Of a DNA stretch of 10,177 nucleotides, positions 1-5,934 are shown one piece after another (the stretch's first letter is position 1; each line of letters opens with the position of its first letter). Source of the DNA: an uncultured Bacilli bacterium (GTDB lineage Bacteria > Bacillota_I > Bacilli_A > RF39 > UBA660); assembly GCA_944358225.1 (NCBI GenBank), contig CALVQP010000044.1, forward strand, positions 1 to 10,177. The letters run 5' to 3'. The notes beneath the pieces were generated by a model that did no database searches, was not told the DNA's origin, and worked only from the letters and a program-made list of their open reading frames with translations. Both the position numbers and the translations under genes were made by a program.

Positions 1-13
1 GCTCTTCCGATCT
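1..13. other. Illumina adapter remnant (not genomic)
   Basis: The first 13 bases, GCTCTTCCGATCT, are identical to the 3' end of the standard Illumina TruSeq read adapter. Their position at the very start of the window suggests an untrimmed read end that was assembled into the contig edge. They extend the reading frame of the first gene by a few artificial codons (Ala-Leu-Pro-Ile), which should not be taken as protein sequence. An accidental genomic match of 13 bases exactly at a contig edge is very unlikely. Confidence 0.95.
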
Positions 14-546
14 ATGCAAATAAATATATATTAAAAAAAGAGATTGAGAAATTGATTTTAGATAATAAAGATAGTATTATAAAAATGTATACTAAGGCTA
101 AAAAAAGTCTTGATTATAATAATAGATGTTATTATTTAGGAAAAGAGTATACTGTTGTTTACCAGAATAATATTAAAGAGGTAATTTTAGAAGATGATTT
201 GATTTTGGTAAGAAATGAAAAGATGTTGGATAGTTTTTTTAAAAAGGAAACTAAAAGAATTTTTAATGAGCGGGTAGAGAAATTAAAATCATTATTTACT
301 TATTTACCTTCTTTTAACTTGAAGATAAGAAATATGAAAACTAGATGGGGAGTATGTAATAGAAGTAAAAATATAGTGACTTTAAATAGTCAATTAATAA
401 AAAAAGAAGTTGATTTGATTGATTATGTAATTGTGCATGAATTTTGTCATTTTAAAGAGGGAAATCATTCTTTAAGGTTTTGGGAAGAGGTTGCCAAATA
501 TTATCCTAAATATAAAGAAGCGCGAAAAAAATTAAGGGAGGTCTAG
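14..546 (+). CDS. YgjP-like (DUF45/WLM) zinc metallopeptidase domain protein, 5'-truncated
   Basis: This is a putative zinc-dependent peptidase of the YgjP/DUF45 family; its substrate and physiological role are not known. The family hallmarks are clear. A KTRWGVC segment (bases about 337-357, family form K-S-R-W-G-S-C) is followed by the HEFCH zinc-binding motif starting at base 436 and by the family's downstream N-H-S-x-R-F-W segment, whose His is the probable third ligand. The Glu of HEFCH would be the catalytic base. The frame is open with no stop right back to the window edge. The segment before the TTG at 52 (K-K-E-I-E-K-L) resembles the family's N-terminal part, so TTG 52 is not a real start and the gene has lost perhaps a few tens of N-terminal codons to the contig end. 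Its 3' end carries the ribosome site of the next gene, with a 2-base gap, so the two are probably cotranscribed. Confidence 0.88.
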
Positions 547-548
547 TT

Positions 549-1289
549 ATGGAAGTAATTACTTCTTTAGATAATAAGAAAATAAAAGAATATGCTAAGT
601 TACTTAAGAAAAAGTATCGTGATTTGAATAATAAGTTTTTAATAGAGGGAAGACATCTTGTTTTAGAAGCTTTAAAAAGCGGTTATTTAGAAGAAGTAAT
701 ATTAACATATGATGAAGTTATACCAATTGAAGTAAAAAAGACGTATGTGACTAAAGAAGTTATAAAAAAATTAACTAATGTTTTAAGTGTTCCTGATATT
801 GTTGGTGTTTGTAAGAAACTGGAAGAAAAAGAAATAGGAGATAAAGTTATTGTTTTGGATGGTTTGCAAGATCCTGGTAATTTAGGAACGATTATTCGTA
901 GCGCTGTAGCTTTTGGTGTAGATACAATAGTTTTATCAAATGATTGCGTAGATTTATATAACGATAAAGTTATAAGAGCTACTCAAGGAATGATTTTTCA
1001 TATAAATATTGTTAAAAGAAATTTATTAGAATTTTTACCAAGGATAAAAAATGAGTATCAAATAATTGGTACAAAAGTAACACATGGTATTGAAATAAGT
1101 GATATTGATTTACAAGATAAATATGCCTTTATTTTAGGAAATGAAGGACAGGGAGTAAAGGAAGAAGTGTTAGATTTGTGTGATTGTTATGCTAATATTT
1201 TGATGGATGATATGTGTGAAAGTTTGAATGTTGGAGTGGCAAGTAGTATAATAATGTATGAGTTATATAAAAAGGGAAGAAAAGTATGA
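549..1289 (+). CDS. TrmH/SpoU-family RNA 2'-O-methyltransferase
   Basis: This is a predicted S-adenosylmethionine-dependent ribose 2'-O-methyltransferase of the SPOUT superfamily, acting on rRNA or tRNA in the cytoplasm. Residues 1-90 match the L30e-like substrate-binding domain of SpoU proteins (early K-x-F-x-I-E-G-x-H segment). The catalytic knot domain follows with all three family motifs: motif 1 DPGNLGTIIRSA at about 108-119 (Asn111, Arg117), motif 2 ILGNEGQGV at about 195-203 (Glu199), and motif 3 SLNVGVASSI at about 225-234. At 246 residues the protein has the usual family length. The ATG at 549 is preceded by AAGGGAGG (534-541) at good spacing. The last codons overlap the next gene as ATGA. 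The closest relatives are the RlmB/TsnR/YsgA group. The exact target nucleotide cannot be read from sequence, so no gene symbol is given. Confidence 0.93.
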   Translation: MEVITSLDNKKIKEYAKLLKKKYRDLNNKFLIEGRHLVLEALKSGYLEEVILTYDEVIPIEVKKTYVTKEVIKKLTNVLSVPDIVGVCKKLEEKEIGDKVIVLDGLQDPGNLGTIIRSAVAFGVDTIVLSNDCVDLYNDKVIRATQGMIFHINIVKRNLLEFLPRIKNEYQIIGTKVTHGIEISDIDLQDKYAFILGNEGQGVKEEVLDLCDCYANILMDDMCESLNVGVASSIIMYELYKKGRKV

Positions 1290-1876
1290 AAAGAAAAAGA
1301 ATAATAATAGCCATAATTATTGTAATTGTAATCTTAGTTGCTTATGTAGGGGGATATTTTATTGCTCAAAGTAAAAACAAGGAAGAAATTGAACATCAAA
1401 AAGAAATGATTGAAAAAATTGATGTAGTCGATCAAGATGAAGTTTCAAATGAAAAAACAGCAAATGATGATAGTAAAGATAATATCCCAAAAACAGTTGA
1501 AGTACAATTAAATGAAACAACAACTAAAGAGTTTATGATATTGTCAGAAACAGATAATACGTACATTTTAATATCTTTAGAAAGTGTGGGAAATTTATCC
1601 TTTTTAGATGGAAATGGGGAGGCTTTACCTAATATATTAAACACTTTATTTCCAGATTGGAATAATGTTGGCATGATGAGATTACCTACTTATGAAGAAA
1701 TAACTCTTTTAAAACCACAAGCAAATGTATTTTTGGATACTGAATATAATCCAGAAGAAAACTTAGTAAATGTTTATGATGGTCTAACTGGACAAAGTAG
1801 ATCTGAGCCCGTAGGTCAAAACTATGATGTTTATTTAGTAATTGAAGTGGTAAAAGCGTTTGTTAAAACTAAATAA
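1286..1876 (+). CDS. Single-pass membrane protein of unknown function
   Basis: This 196-residue protein is not recognised. It starts with a short basic segment (MKRKR) followed by a very hydrophobic Ile/Val helix at about residues 6-27, then an acidic, low-complexity linker (about 31-66, rich in Glu/Asp/Lys) and a folded-looking C-terminal domain (about 70-196). The layout suggests a signal-anchored protein with an extracytoplasmic domain. There is no cysteine at all, so it is not a lipoprotein. A short M-R-L-P-T-Y-E-E stretch at about 131-138 faintly resembles the R-L-P-T-x-E-E segment of lectin-like/DUF1566 domains, but that is too little for an assignment. The start ATG overlaps the stop of the methyltransferase gene (ATGA), which implies translational coupling. 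The gene is followed directly by a terminator hairpin. Confidence 0.85.
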   Translation: MKRKRIIIAIIIVIVILVAYVGGYFIAQSKNKEEIEHQKEMIEKIDVVDQDEVSNEKTANDDSKDNIPKTVEVQLNETTTKEFMILSETDNTYILISLESVGNLSFLDGNGEALPNILNTLFPDWNNVGMMRLPTYEEITLLKPQANVFLDTEYNPEENLVNVYDGLTGQSRSEPVGQNYDVYLVIEVVKAFVKTK

Positions 1877-1898
1877 GGCATATAAAATGTCTTTTTTT
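1875..1898 (+). terminator. Weak intrinsic terminator after the membrane-protein gene
   Basis: AAGGCAT (1875-1881) can pair with ATGTCTT (1887-1893) around a 5-base loop, with one G-U pair, and the hairpin runs into a T-tract (1892-1898). The stem starts inside the TAA stop codon. The stem is short and AT-rich, so termination may be partial. Confidence 0.55.
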
Positions 1899-1913
1899 GT
1901 CTGGGGCTTATAA

Positions 1914-1942
1914 TAGACTTTAAACTTTATTTTTGCTAAAAT
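1914..1942 (+). promoter_or_regulatory. Putative sigma-A promoter of the suf operon
   Basis: TAGACT (1914-1919, 4/6 to TTGACA) and TAAAAT (1937-1942, 5/6 to TATAAT) are separated by exactly 17 bases, just upstream of sufC and after the previous terminator. A perfect TATAAT also lies at 1909-1914 but has no matching -35 at the right distance. The 5' leader would be very short, about 5-10 bases. Confidence 0.45.
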
Positions 1943-1953
1943 AGGGATTGGTG

Positions 1954-2718
1954 ATGCTTATGTTAGAAATAAAAAACTTGAAAGTTCAAGCAGTAGATAA
2001 TAAGCAAATATTATTAAATGAATTTAATTTGGAAATAAAAGATGATCAAATAGTAGCAATTATGGGTAAGAATGGCGCTGGTAAAAGTACAATTTGTAAA
2101 ACATTACTAGGGGATGCAAGTTATAAAATAATAGAAGGACAAATAATTTTTAATAATGAAGATATTACCCAAGAAACTACTGATAAAAAAGCTTTAAAGG
2201 GAATTTATTTATTAAGCCAAAATCCGCTTAGTATTAAAGGGGTTAGTTTAAGTGAAATGTTAAGAATGGCTATATCGACTAAAACAAATAAAGCGGTAGA
2301 TATTCTTGCTTTTCATAAAAAAATTAAAGATATTTGTAAAAAATTAGAAATTCCTCAAAGTTTTATTCATCGGGATGTAAATTATAATATGAGTGGTGGA
2401 GAACGAAAAAAAAGTGAGTTGCTCCAAGTTTGGATGTTAGAACCATCTTTAGTTATTTTAGATGAAATAGATTCGGGATTGGATGTAGATTCTTTTAAAA
2501 TTGTTATGAATTCTTTATTAGAATATAAAAAAGAGTATAAAGCTAGTATATTAATAATTACCCATAATACTAAAGTGTTTGATTATCTAAAACCAGATGT
2601 AATAAATATTTTGGATAATCAAAAAATTGTGGCTAGTGCGGATGATAGCTTAGCTAAATTGGTAGATGACCAAGGATTTGAGGCGTTTAAAATAGGAAAG
2701 AAAGATCTTGATGAATAA
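1954..2718 (+). CDS. sufC: SufC, Fe-S cluster assembly ABC-type ATPase
   Basis: SufC is the cytoplasmic ATPase of the SUF iron-sulfur cluster machinery. It binds SufB/SufD scaffold proteins and drives their conformational change. With the start at 1954 the Walker A motif GKNGAGKST is at residues 38-46, the ABC signature MSGGERKK at 146-153, and Walker B with the SufC-specific LDEIDSGLD at about 169-177. The H-loop His is near 204 (IITHNT). Length (254 aa) is normal for SufC. Possible starts are TTG 1948, GTG 1951, ATG 1954 and ATG 1960. AGGGA (1943-1947) is best spaced for ATG 1954, and GGTG (1950-1953) could serve ATG 1960. The MLEIKNL reading from 1960 also fits the family. The gene is first in the suf operon and its stop overlaps the start of the sufD-like gene. 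Confidence 0.96.
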   Translation: MLMLEIKNLKVQAVDNKQILLNEFNLEIKDDQIVAIMGKNGAGKSTICKTLLGDASYKIIEGQIIFNNEDITQETTDKKALKGIYLLSQNPLSIKGVSLSEMLRMAISTKTNKAVDILAFHKKIKDICKKLEIPQSFIHRDVNYNMSGGERKKSELLQVWMLEPSLVILDEIDSGLDVDSFKIVMNSLLEYKKEYKASILIITHNTKVFDYLKPDVINILDNQKIVASADDSLAKLVDDQGFEAFKIGKKDLDE

Positions 2719-3355
2719 AATAATAGTAGAAAATGATGTGATATCATTTGATAATGAGGAAGTTGTTATAGAATCGAAAAATCCTTTTTTAAAAATAGAA
2801 GTAAAAAATAATGTGGTAATATTAGATAAAAGTAATGTTAGTAATTTAGAAATTACTATGGCTAAAGATTCAACTTTAAAATATTATAATTATCAAGCTA
2901 AATATTCAAAAAATATTGTTGTTAAAATGCAGAGTAAGGCTAATTTTAAAGCTAAAATATCTTTATTAGGTAAACAGGATGTAAGTTGGAAAGTAGATAC
3001 TTATATGTTAGGTAATAATATTAAAAATGAAGTGGATATTAAGGCTTTAAGTAAAGATGATGCTAGCTATAAAATAGAAGTAAATGGTCATGTAAAAAAG
3101 AATACTAAAAATAATTTAATGAATGAAAGTATTCAAGTACTTAATGTTAATGGTAATAAATGTGAAATTATTCCTAATATGTTAGTATCTTCTAAAGAGG
3201 TTATGGCAAATCATGCTGCAAGTATCGCCCATATTAATGAGAATGAAATTTTTTATTTACAAAGTAAGGGAATTTTATTACAAGATGCTAAAAAATTAAT
3301 TGAAGAAGGTTTTATTAAAGAAGGATTTGAGGATAAAATCTTGCAAAATATTTAA
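2711..3355 (+). CDS. sufD: Compact SufD-like (SufB/SufD family) Fe-S scaffold protein
   Basis: This belongs to the SufB/SufD family, whose members form the beta-helix scaffold bound by SufC during Fe-S cluster assembly. The C-terminal family signature is clear: I-P-N-M-L-V (about 154-159), E-V-M-A-N-H-A-A-S (about 163-171, with the conserved His168) and FYLQSKGI (181-188), followed by the terminal helical region. Judged against E. coli proteins from memory, the site corresponding to SufB Cys405 is not Cys and the residue after His168 is Ala instead of the SufB Glu, so it looks SufD-like rather than a functional SufB. At 214 residues it is about half the usual SufD length and lacks the N-terminal helical domain. 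ATG 2711 overlaps the end of sufC by 8 bases and is preferred over the TTG at 2708. AGGAAAG (2694-2700) is a plausible ribosome site. Confidence 0.85.
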   Translation: MNKIIVENDVISFDNEEVVIESKNPFLKIEVKNNVVILDKSNVSNLEITMAKDSTLKYYNYQAKYSKNIVVKMQSKANFKAKISLLGKQDVSWKVDTYMLGNNIKNEVDIKALSKDDASYKIEVNGHVKKNTKNNLMNESIQVLNVNGNKCEIIPNMLVSSKEVMANHAASIAHINENEIFYLQSKGILLQDAKKLIEEGFIKEGFEDKILQNI

Positions 3356-3372
3356 AAGATTGGAGGGAAGTT

Positions 3373-4569
3373 ATGCATAGAGAAGATTTTTTGATGTTAA
3401 ATAAGGACATTATATATTTTGATAATGCTGCAACTAGTTTAAAACCAAAGTGTGTAGTAGATAAAATTTGCGAATATTATAATGAATATAGTGCTAATGC
3501 GCATCGGGGAGATTATGATATTTCTTATAAAGTTGATTTAGAATATGAAAATACTCGTGATTTAGTAAAGGATTTTATTAATGCGAAAAATAAACAAGAA
3601 ATTGTTTTTACAAGTGGAGCAACAGAAAGTTTAAATTTAGTAGTAAATGGCTTTTTTGGTCCCTTAATAGAGCCTGATGATGAGATATTGATAACTAAAA
3701 GTGAGCATGCATCTAACGTTCTTCCGTGGTTTCGTTTAGCCAAAAAGACAAAGGCTAAAATTAAATATATAAATTTAGATAGTGCTTATGAAGTTACTTT
3801 AGAAAATGTTCAAAAAGCAATAACGCCAAAAACTAAAATAATTGCTTTAGCTCAAGTGACGAATGTAATTGGCGATATTAGACCTATTAAACAAATATGT
3901 AAACTCGCTCATGATCATAATATTTTTGTCGTTGTTGATGGGGCTCAAAGTGTAGCTCATATGCCAGTAGATGTGCAAAACATGGATTGTGATTTTTTTA
4001 CCTTTAGTGCTCATAAATGTTTGGGTCCTACCGGTGTAGGTGTTTTGTATGGGAAATTAGAACTTTTAGAACAATTAGAACCAACTAATTTAGGCGGTGG
4101 AATGAATGAGTCTTTTGAAGATGAAGAACAAGTGATGTTAAAATCTTTACCGCTTCGTTTGGAAGCAGGAACCCCTAATATTGAGGGAGTTATTGGTTTT
4201 GGAGAAGCAATTAAATATTTAGAAAAAATAGGAATGGATAATATTGCTAGCTATGAAAAATCTTTAAAAGAGTTTTTGATTGATAAATTAAGTAAAATAA
4301 GTTTTATTGATATAATTAATATCAAAGCTAAAAGTGGTATTGTTACTTTTAATGTTGATAATATATTTTCACAAGATGTGGCATATTATTTAAATAAATA
4401 CAATGTTTGTGTTAGGGCTGGTAGTCATTGTGCTAAAATGTTAAAAAATGAAACCGGAATTAAAAATACTTGCCGTATAAGCTTATATTTTTATAATACG
4501 AAAGAAGAAATTGATAAATTAGTTGAACTATTAGAAGATAAAGAGAAAATTATTAAAGAGATGTTTTAA
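3373..4569 (+). CDS. sufS: SufS cysteine desulfurase (class V aminotransferase fold, PLP)
   Basis: SufS removes sulfur from L-cysteine as an enzyme-bound persulfide, giving alanine, and passes the sulfur to SufU for Fe-S cluster assembly in the cytoplasm. The sequence opens with the typical Y-F-D-N-A-A-T segment (15-21). It contains S-G-A-T-E-S (81-86), the cofactor-stacking His112 in SEHASN, V-D-G-A-Q (188-192, Asp189 binding the pyridine nitrogen), the Schiff-base Lys215 in SAHKCLGPTG, and the catalytic Cys353 in RAGSHCA near the C-terminus. This last motif is the SufS/CsdA type rather than the NifS/IscS type. Length, 398 residues, is normal. ATG 3373 is preceded by GGAGGG (3362-3367). It lies 17 bases after sufD and 23 before sufU, in the same operon. 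Confidence 0.97.
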   Translation: MHREDFLMLNKDIIYFDNAATSLKPKCVVDKICEYYNEYSANAHRGDYDISYKVDLEYENTRDLVKDFINAKNKQEIVFTSGATESLNLVVNGFFGPLIEPDDEILITKSEHASNVLPWFRLAKKTKAKIKYINLDSAYEVTLENVQKAITPKTKIIALAQVTNVIGDIRPIKQICKLAHDHNIFVVVDGAQSVAHMPVDVQNMDCDFFTFSAHKCLGPTGVGVLYGKLELLEQLEPTNLGGGMNESFEDEEQVMLKSLPLRLEAGTPNIEGVIGFGEAIKYLEKIGMDNIASYEKSLKEFLIDKLSKISFIDIINIKAKSGIVTFNVDNIFSQDVAYYLNKYNVCVRAGSHCAKMLKNETGIKNTCRISLYFYNTKEEIDKLVELLEDKEKIIKEMF

Positions 4570-4592
4570 AAAGAAGAAGTAGAGATGGTATT

Positions 4593-5036
4593 ATGGATCA
4601 AGAATTAAAAAGAGAAATTATTATGGAAAATTATTTACATCCTTATAATAAAGAAAAGGTTAGTGATGATAAATATATAAATGTTAATTCAAATAATGAA
4701 TCATGTATTGATAATATTGACTTGCAAGTTTTAATTGATGATGATAAAATAGTGGACATTAGATTTATGGGGGAGGCTTGTGCTATTTCTACAGCTTCTA
4801 CATCCATTATGATCAAAGAATTAATTGGGAAAACTACGGAAGAAGCCCTAAAAATGATTGAAAATTTTGAGAATATGGTTGAAGAAGAAGAATATGATAA
4901 AGAATTGCTGGCTGAAGCTTTAGTGTTTGATGATATTTTTAAACAAAAGAGTCGTAAAACCTGTGCTACTTTACCATATGTAGGAATTAAAAAAGCACTT
5001 AATGAATATAGAAATGAGAAAAATGGAAATTGTTGA
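4593..5036 (+). CDS. sufU: SufU, zinc-dependent sulfurtransferase partner of SufS
   Basis: SufU is the IscU-fold protein that accepts persulfide sulfur from SufS in Gram-positive type SUF systems. Its zinc site is visible: Cys38 and Asp40 in E-S-C-I-D (family form N-P-x-C-G-D), Cys63 in GEACAIST, and Cys124 in RKTCATLPY. The SufU-specific insertion between the second and third Cys regions is present, which separates it from IscU. At 147 residues the length is typical. The glycine of the usual C-G-D motif is replaced by Ile. No strong ribosome site precedes the ATG, only purine-rich AGAAGAAG sequence. The gene follows sufS closely and its last codons overlap the next gene. Confidence 0.95.
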   Translation: MDQELKREIIMENYLHPYNKEKVSDDKYINVNSNNESCIDNIDLQVLIDDDKIVDIRFMGEACAISTASTSIMIKELIGKTTEEALKMIENFENMVEEEEYDKELLAEALVFDDIFKQKSRKTCATLPYVGIKKALNEYRNEKNGNC

Positions 5037-5667
5037 ATATAGTGTAATGCAACGCGGTGGCATATCAGATGATATACAATATTATAATTTGGGCAAAACT
5101 TTAGTTAAAGAAGAAAATGGTAAATACTTTGATTTGATTAACAATGAATATTTAGGGATATTTGATGCTAATTATTATGTAAAGGGATATAGAGGTTTGT
5201 GGTTTAAAAAAACTTATCAAGATTATTTACAACAATTAGAGCATATGAGGACATCTTTAAAAAATAATTTGTTAGAAAAACTGATTGTTTTAAAAGAAAA
5301 AATTCAAAATCAAGGAATTATAGATTTAAAAGTTTATAAAATCTTAAGTAATTGTGTTTCTTTAGTGTTAAAGAAGAAAGCATCAGTTACATTAGAATTG
5401 GAAAATTTAAAAATTTATTTAAAACAAAAAGAAGGCCATGATAGTTTAATTGAAGAAATAGCGGCTATTCAAGGTTATTATGATTTTGGTGCTTGCGATA
5501 TTTTACAAGTTAAAATTAATGCCGGTATTTTAGCCGATTTAAATCGTTTTTATCATCCTTTTTTGGTTAAGAAGTATCTTAATTTATATGTAGAAAATAA
5601 TAAGTATAAGGTAGTTTCAACTAAAAAGTTACAGATAAGTGATTATTCTTTGATTAAAAAAATTTGA
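5023..5667 (+). CDS. Unrecognised protein encoded at the end of the suf operon (sufB position)
   Basis: I do not recognise this protein of about 214 residues. It has no signal peptide, no clear membrane segment and only two cysteines, so it does not itself look like a cluster ligand protein. The N-terminal third is mixed and Tyr/Gly-containing (a Y-V-K-G-Y-R-G-L-W stretch). The middle is helical and Lys/Leu-rich, and the last third contains G-Y-Y-D-F-G-A-C-D-I and an N-R-F-Y-H-P-F-L segment that looks like a folded core. Its start lies within sufU in another frame. ATGs occur at 5002, 5014 and 5023, none with a good ribosome site, and I chose 5023 because it gives the shortest overlap. Overlap with sufU indicates translational coupling and hence a role linked to Fe-S assembly, which is inference from context only. 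It shows none of the SufB motifs. Confidence 0.75.
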   Translation: MEIVEYSVMQRGGISDDIQYYNLGKTLVKEENGKYFDLINNEYLGIFDANYYVKGYRGLWFKKTYQDYLQQLEHMRTSLKNNLLEKLIVLKEKIQNQGIIDLKVYKILSNCVSLVLKKKASVTLELENLKIYLKQKEGHDSLIEEIAAIQGYYDFGACDILQVKINAGILADLNRFYHPFLVKKYLNLYVENNKYKVVSTKKLQISDYSLIKKI

Positions 5668-5674
5668 TTATTTA

Positions 5675-5703
5675 TTGATAATTTTGAAAATAGTTGGTAG
5701 AAT
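5675..5703 (+). promoter_or_regulatory. Sigma-A promoter of the serS T-box leader
   Basis: TTGATA (5675-5680, 5/6) and TAGAAT (5698-5703, 5/6) are separated by exactly 17 bases, and TGG directly before the -10 gives an extended -10 element. It begins 8 bases after the stop of the preceding gene, and transcription would start near 5710, at the foot of T-box Stem I. Confidence 0.75.
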
Positions 5704-5709
5704 AAGACA

Positions 5710-5907
5710 TATAAAGCGATGATAAAAGACTATTAGCTATAAATACTTTTTTAGAAAGTTAGTGGTTGATGAAAACTAACAAAGTAAATATAGTGAATCT
5801 CCTTTTTAGTGTAGTTAATTGCTACCGGGTTAAACCGTTATCTAAATTAAGTGAAATAAAGGATGGTACCGCATTATTTGCTCCTTGCAAGTATGCGGTT
5901 TTTATTT
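5710..5907 (+). promoter_or_regulatory. T-box riboswitch (serine specifier UCU) controlling serS
   Basis: This leader senses uncharged tRNA-Ser and allows serS transcription when serine charging is low. Stem I can be built by eye from nested pairs: AGCGAT 5715-5720 with ATTGCT 5818-5823, GACTA 5728-5732 with TAGTT 5812-5816, CTATA 5737-5741 with TATAG 5789-5793, TACTTT 5744-5749 with AAAGTA 5781-5786, and GTTAGT 5758-5763 with ACTAAC 5775-5780. The specifier bulge reads GTGAA-TCT-CC, placing the codon UCU (Ser) at 5798-5800. A small hairpin lies around 5825-5838. The conserved T-box element AAAGGATGGTACCGC spans 5858-5872 and its 3' half is also the 5' arm of the terminator. The downstream gene is serS, which confirms the specificity. 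Confidence 0.93.
5868..5903 (+). terminator. T-box regulated intrinsic terminator
   Basis: ACCGCAT (5868-5874) pairs perfectly with ATGCGGT (5893-5899), and TTGC (5878-5881) with GCAA (5887-5890) may extend the hairpin inward. T-tract TTTTT follows (5899-5903). The 5' arm overlaps the T-box sequence, so the antiterminator and terminator folds are mutually exclusive. Confidence 0.88.
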
Positions 5908-5934
5908 AAAAAAATTAAGAAAGAGGATGAAATA

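Noticed and set aside
52..54. TTG as the start of the DUF45 gene
   Set aside because: The frame is open to the window edge and the upstream residues fit the family N-terminus. The gene is truncated by the contig end.
1432..1674. Minus-strand open frame inside the membrane-protein gene
   Set aside because: Shadow of the + strand gene, no ribosome site or family features.
1909..1914. Perfect TATAAT as suf promoter -10
   Set aside because: No -35-like sequence 16-18 bases upstream. The pair at 1914/1937 is better.
3525..3743. Minus-strand open frame inside sufS
   Set aside because: Shadow frame of a clear sufS gene.
5863..5934. N-terminal extension of SerS from the ATG at 5863
   Set aside because: It overlaps the T-box motif and terminator. 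ATG 5935 has a good ribosome site and the standard SerS N-terminus.
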